Source: Candidatus Sulfotelmatobacter sp. (GTDB taxonomy: Bacteria; Acidobacteriota; Terriglobia; Terriglobales; Acidobacteriaceae). Taken from it: a stretch of DNA of 8,190 nt. Shown piece by piece: positions 6,882-8,190 of this stretch; the first letter of the stretch is position 1; each line of letters begins with the position of its first letter. The position numbers and the translations under genes were made by a program. The DNA lies in the NCBI GenBank assembly GCA_030049565.1, contig JASIKQ010000458.1:1-8190 (forward strand). Reading direction: 5' to 3'. The notes beneath the pieces are model-generated. The model saw nothing but the letters and a program-made list of their open reading frames with translations. It was not told the origin of the DNA and ran no database searches.

Positions 6882-8056
6882 TACGCCTCCACTCCATGCA
6901 GCAGCAATGTGCGGCGAAAATTCCGCTTTGTTACCCTCACGCGCACCGTACCCCGCGCCGTCTGGCATTGACCGTGCTGCACAAGCTGAAAAATCTCCCG
7001 ATCGTGCAGATATAAGAGGTCAGGATATTTCGCCTCGAGCGCCGAAAGAAACTGGTCAAGCAGGGTCAGCGTACGGCTGCGGAAGTCTTTTACCGAAGAA
7101 TGGAAGTTAATCGAATGCACCGAGACAATCGCGGGCAAACCGCGGCGAAAGCATTCTTCAGCGCGCCGCATGCAGTGTTCGACTGAGAACTGCTCACGTA
7201 CAGCCGGCTCAAATTCGATGCTGCGATAAAGCTGCAGAACCTCGTTTCCATCGAAGTGCGGAGCTGTGAATATTCCCGGCCCGTTTTGCCCCACGCTAAT
7301 CCCATACTGCGCCCAAACCCTGTTCGTATCGTCATTGGCGCGATAGCCAGGAGCGCACGCGGAATGCGGTAGTGTAGAGAACATTCGCGAAAACGCGCCC
7401 ACCGCTTGCCCGATCAGGCTTGCTTGTTCTTGCACTGACAGAAAGCGATCGTTTGAATTTTCCGGATCGCAATACTCGTACCCGATCCATGGCATCCGCC
7501 AATAAATGTAAGGGGTACGGGCCCGCCATAAAGTTCGCAGCAGATTGCCACGTTCGCCGCCGTTCAGATGACGCTCAACCGCGTGGCGGCAAAAATGTGT
7601 AGTTCCATGTAGCGCGGGATGAAACATGCCGGCAGCGATTCCATCACGATAGGCGTCGAACAAGCCGGGGCGATTCCAACCTTGCGGCAGGCCGTCCGGC
7701 AAAGGCAGCAACTCGATCTGCCGGAAACCGTCGGCTTCCATGCGCGCAAAATCGAGATTGGCCTGGACGAAATTCATTTCCACGCAAGGCGGACGGCCCG
7801 TCGAATCGCGATGATGTCGAAGCGTCTGCCACAAAGCCGCAACGTCTTCGGCAGTCTCCAGCGTGTAAAAGTCGTACGCCCGCTCACCCAACGCGACGTC
7901 CGCCGCGCGAAGCTGATCGAATCCCTCGTGATCCCGCACTCCCACGCGCCCCCAATCGTCACTTTGCAGCAGCACCAGCGGGCGATCGAAATGAAACCCC
8001 TGCCGCGGCAGCAAATCGCGAACACGGTTCCATGCTTTTCGAGGATAGCTCGGCAT
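6881..8056 (-). CDS. Polysaccharide-deacetylase-like (CE4/NodB-related) protein
   Basis: From ATG 8056 this is a 391-residue protein with features resembling NodB-type deacetylases. 'LVLLQSDDWGRVGVRD' near residues 27-42 resembles motif 1, with Asp33 and Asp34. 'HPALHGTTH' offers His146, His150 and His154 as candidate metal ligands (motif 2). 'ACAPGYRANDD' near 233-243 contains Arg239 (motif 3-like), and 'IVSVHSINFHS' near 310-320 supplies a late catalytic-type His314. These enzymes remove N- or O-acetyl groups from glycans using a divalent metal; the match is remote, so a different TIM-barrel hydrolase is possible. No signal peptide is visible, so it may act in the cytoplasm. The start is uncertain: the frame is open to the window edge, with another ATG at 8095 and a TTG at 8179. 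I chose 8056 because the recognisable sequence begins soon after it; GGAGG lies 16 nt upstream, further than usual. Its stop TAG overlaps the next gene's GTG by 1 nt. Confidence 0.72.
   Translation of the reverse strand: MPSYPRKAWNRVRDLLPRQGFHFDRPLVLLQSDDWGRVGVRDHEGFDQLRAADVALGERAYDFYTLETAEDVAALWQTLRHHRDSTGRPPCVEMNFVQANLDFARMEADGFRQIELLPLPDGLPQGWNRPGLFDAYRDGIAAGMFHPALHGTTHFCRHAVERHLNGGERGNLLRTLWRARTPYIYWRMPWIGYEYCDPENSNDRFLSVQEQASLIGQAVGAFSRMFSTLPHSACAPGYRANDDTNRVWAQYGISVGQNGPGIFTAPHFDGNEVLQLYRSIEFEPAVREQFSVEHCMRRAEECFRRGLPAIVSVHSINFHSSVKDFRSRTLTLLDQFLSALEAKYPDLLYLHDREIFQLVQHGQCQTARGTVRVRVTKRNFRRTLLLHGVEA
6886..6890 (-). promoter_or_regulatory. Shine-Dalgarno for GTG start at 6881
   Basis: GGAGG on the minus strand lies inside the last codons of the deacetylase-like gene, 4 nt upstream of GTG 6881-6879. 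The spacing is short but usable, and the site supports a start within the TAGTG junction in preference to ATG 6968. Confidence 0.55.
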
Positions 8057-8144
8057 ATTATGGTGCAAGCAGCCTCCGTCGGGCGCGAATGGCATCGAAG
8101 AACCGTCAAAAAAACAGCGCGTTGATTCTTTCGGATTTCCGAAC

Positions 8145-8189
8145 TCAGGCACGGCGACGAAAGCGCATTCTGGAAGCAATCTCCGCGAT
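8145..8189 (-). other. Possible C-terminal tail of an upstream gene
   Basis: One minus-strand frame open to the right edge reads IAEIASRMRFRRRA and then TGA at 8147-8145. The helical, Arg-rich look would suit the end of a protein. If so, the deacetylase-like gene would follow after an 88-nt spacer (8057-8144). Fourteen residues cannot identify a gene, and this could be a chance frame. Confidence 0.2.
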
Positions 8190-8190
8190 G

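Noticed and set aside
6882..6968. N-terminal extension of the sulfatase-like protein to ATG 6968
   Set aside because: The 29 extra residues lie entirely inside the deacetylase-like gene, have no signal-peptide core and no Shine-Dalgarno; GTG 6881 has GGAGG and a stop/start overlap.
7619..8125. A 168-codon plus-strand open frame opposite the deacetylase-like gene
   Set aside because: No family features and no ribosome site that I could support; the minus-strand frame carries the conserved motifs.
8057..8144. Possible promoter: TTGACG-like -35 and CATAAT-like -10 upstream of the deacetylase-like gene
   Set aside because: The two elements are 41 nt apart, far from the usual 16-18 nt, and the CATAAT touches the start codon, so they cannot form a promoter pair.

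Overview
The window is one uninterrupted run of minus-strand genes from a surface-polysaccharide (O-antigen, capsule or exopolysaccharide) biosynthesis cluster. In transcription order, from high to low coordinates, it holds: a polysaccharide-deacetylase-like protein (6881-8056), a sulfatase/alkaline-phosphatase-superfamily hydrolase or transferase (5355-6881), three complete GT4-type glycosyltransferases (4280-5332, 3084-4283, 1933-3087), a polytopic O-antigen ligase/polymerase-family membrane protein (501-1928), and the N-terminal 168 residues of a fourth glycosyltransferase (1-504) whose 3' end lies beyond the window.

The genes are packed like a single transcription unit. Junctions are TAGTG (1-nt overlap, 6881), ATGA (4280-4283), GTGA (3084-3087) and ATGA (501-504), with gaps of only 22 nt (5333-5354) and 4 nt (1929-1932). 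No intergenic space exceeds 150 bases, and I see no convincing promoter, terminator, RNA gene, mobile element, CRISPR array or sizeable repeat. Three starts are revised relative to the longest open frame, using Shine-Dalgarno placement, stop/start overlap or the expected start of the fold: 6881 (GTG), 5332 (ATG) and 3087 (GTG). The first gene is open to the right edge, so its true start is uncertain.

Functionally, the four glycosyltransferases would assemble a lipid-linked oligosaccharide on the cytoplasmic side, and the membrane protein would polymerise it or transfer it to an acceptor on the outer side. The two upstream enzymes are probably tailoring enzymes. Both appear to lack signal peptides and membrane anchors, which suggests action on cytoplasmic intermediates, not on the finished exported polymer. 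The sulfatase-like protein lacks the formylglycine Cys/Ser motif and has a Thr near the expected nucleophile position. No flippase, chain-length regulator or initiating phosphoglycosyltransferase is present, so the cluster must extend beyond the window.

The organism is a bacterium of moderately high GC. The mix of GT4 enzymes, a 'VDxLRADH'-type sulfatase and a 'SDDWGR'-type deacetylase would suit an environmental Gram-negative lineage such as Acidobacteriota, but this is a weak guess without a marker gene. I did not find a wholly new system. The most distinctive part is the deacetylase-like/sulfatase-like gene pair and its unusual catalytic residues.
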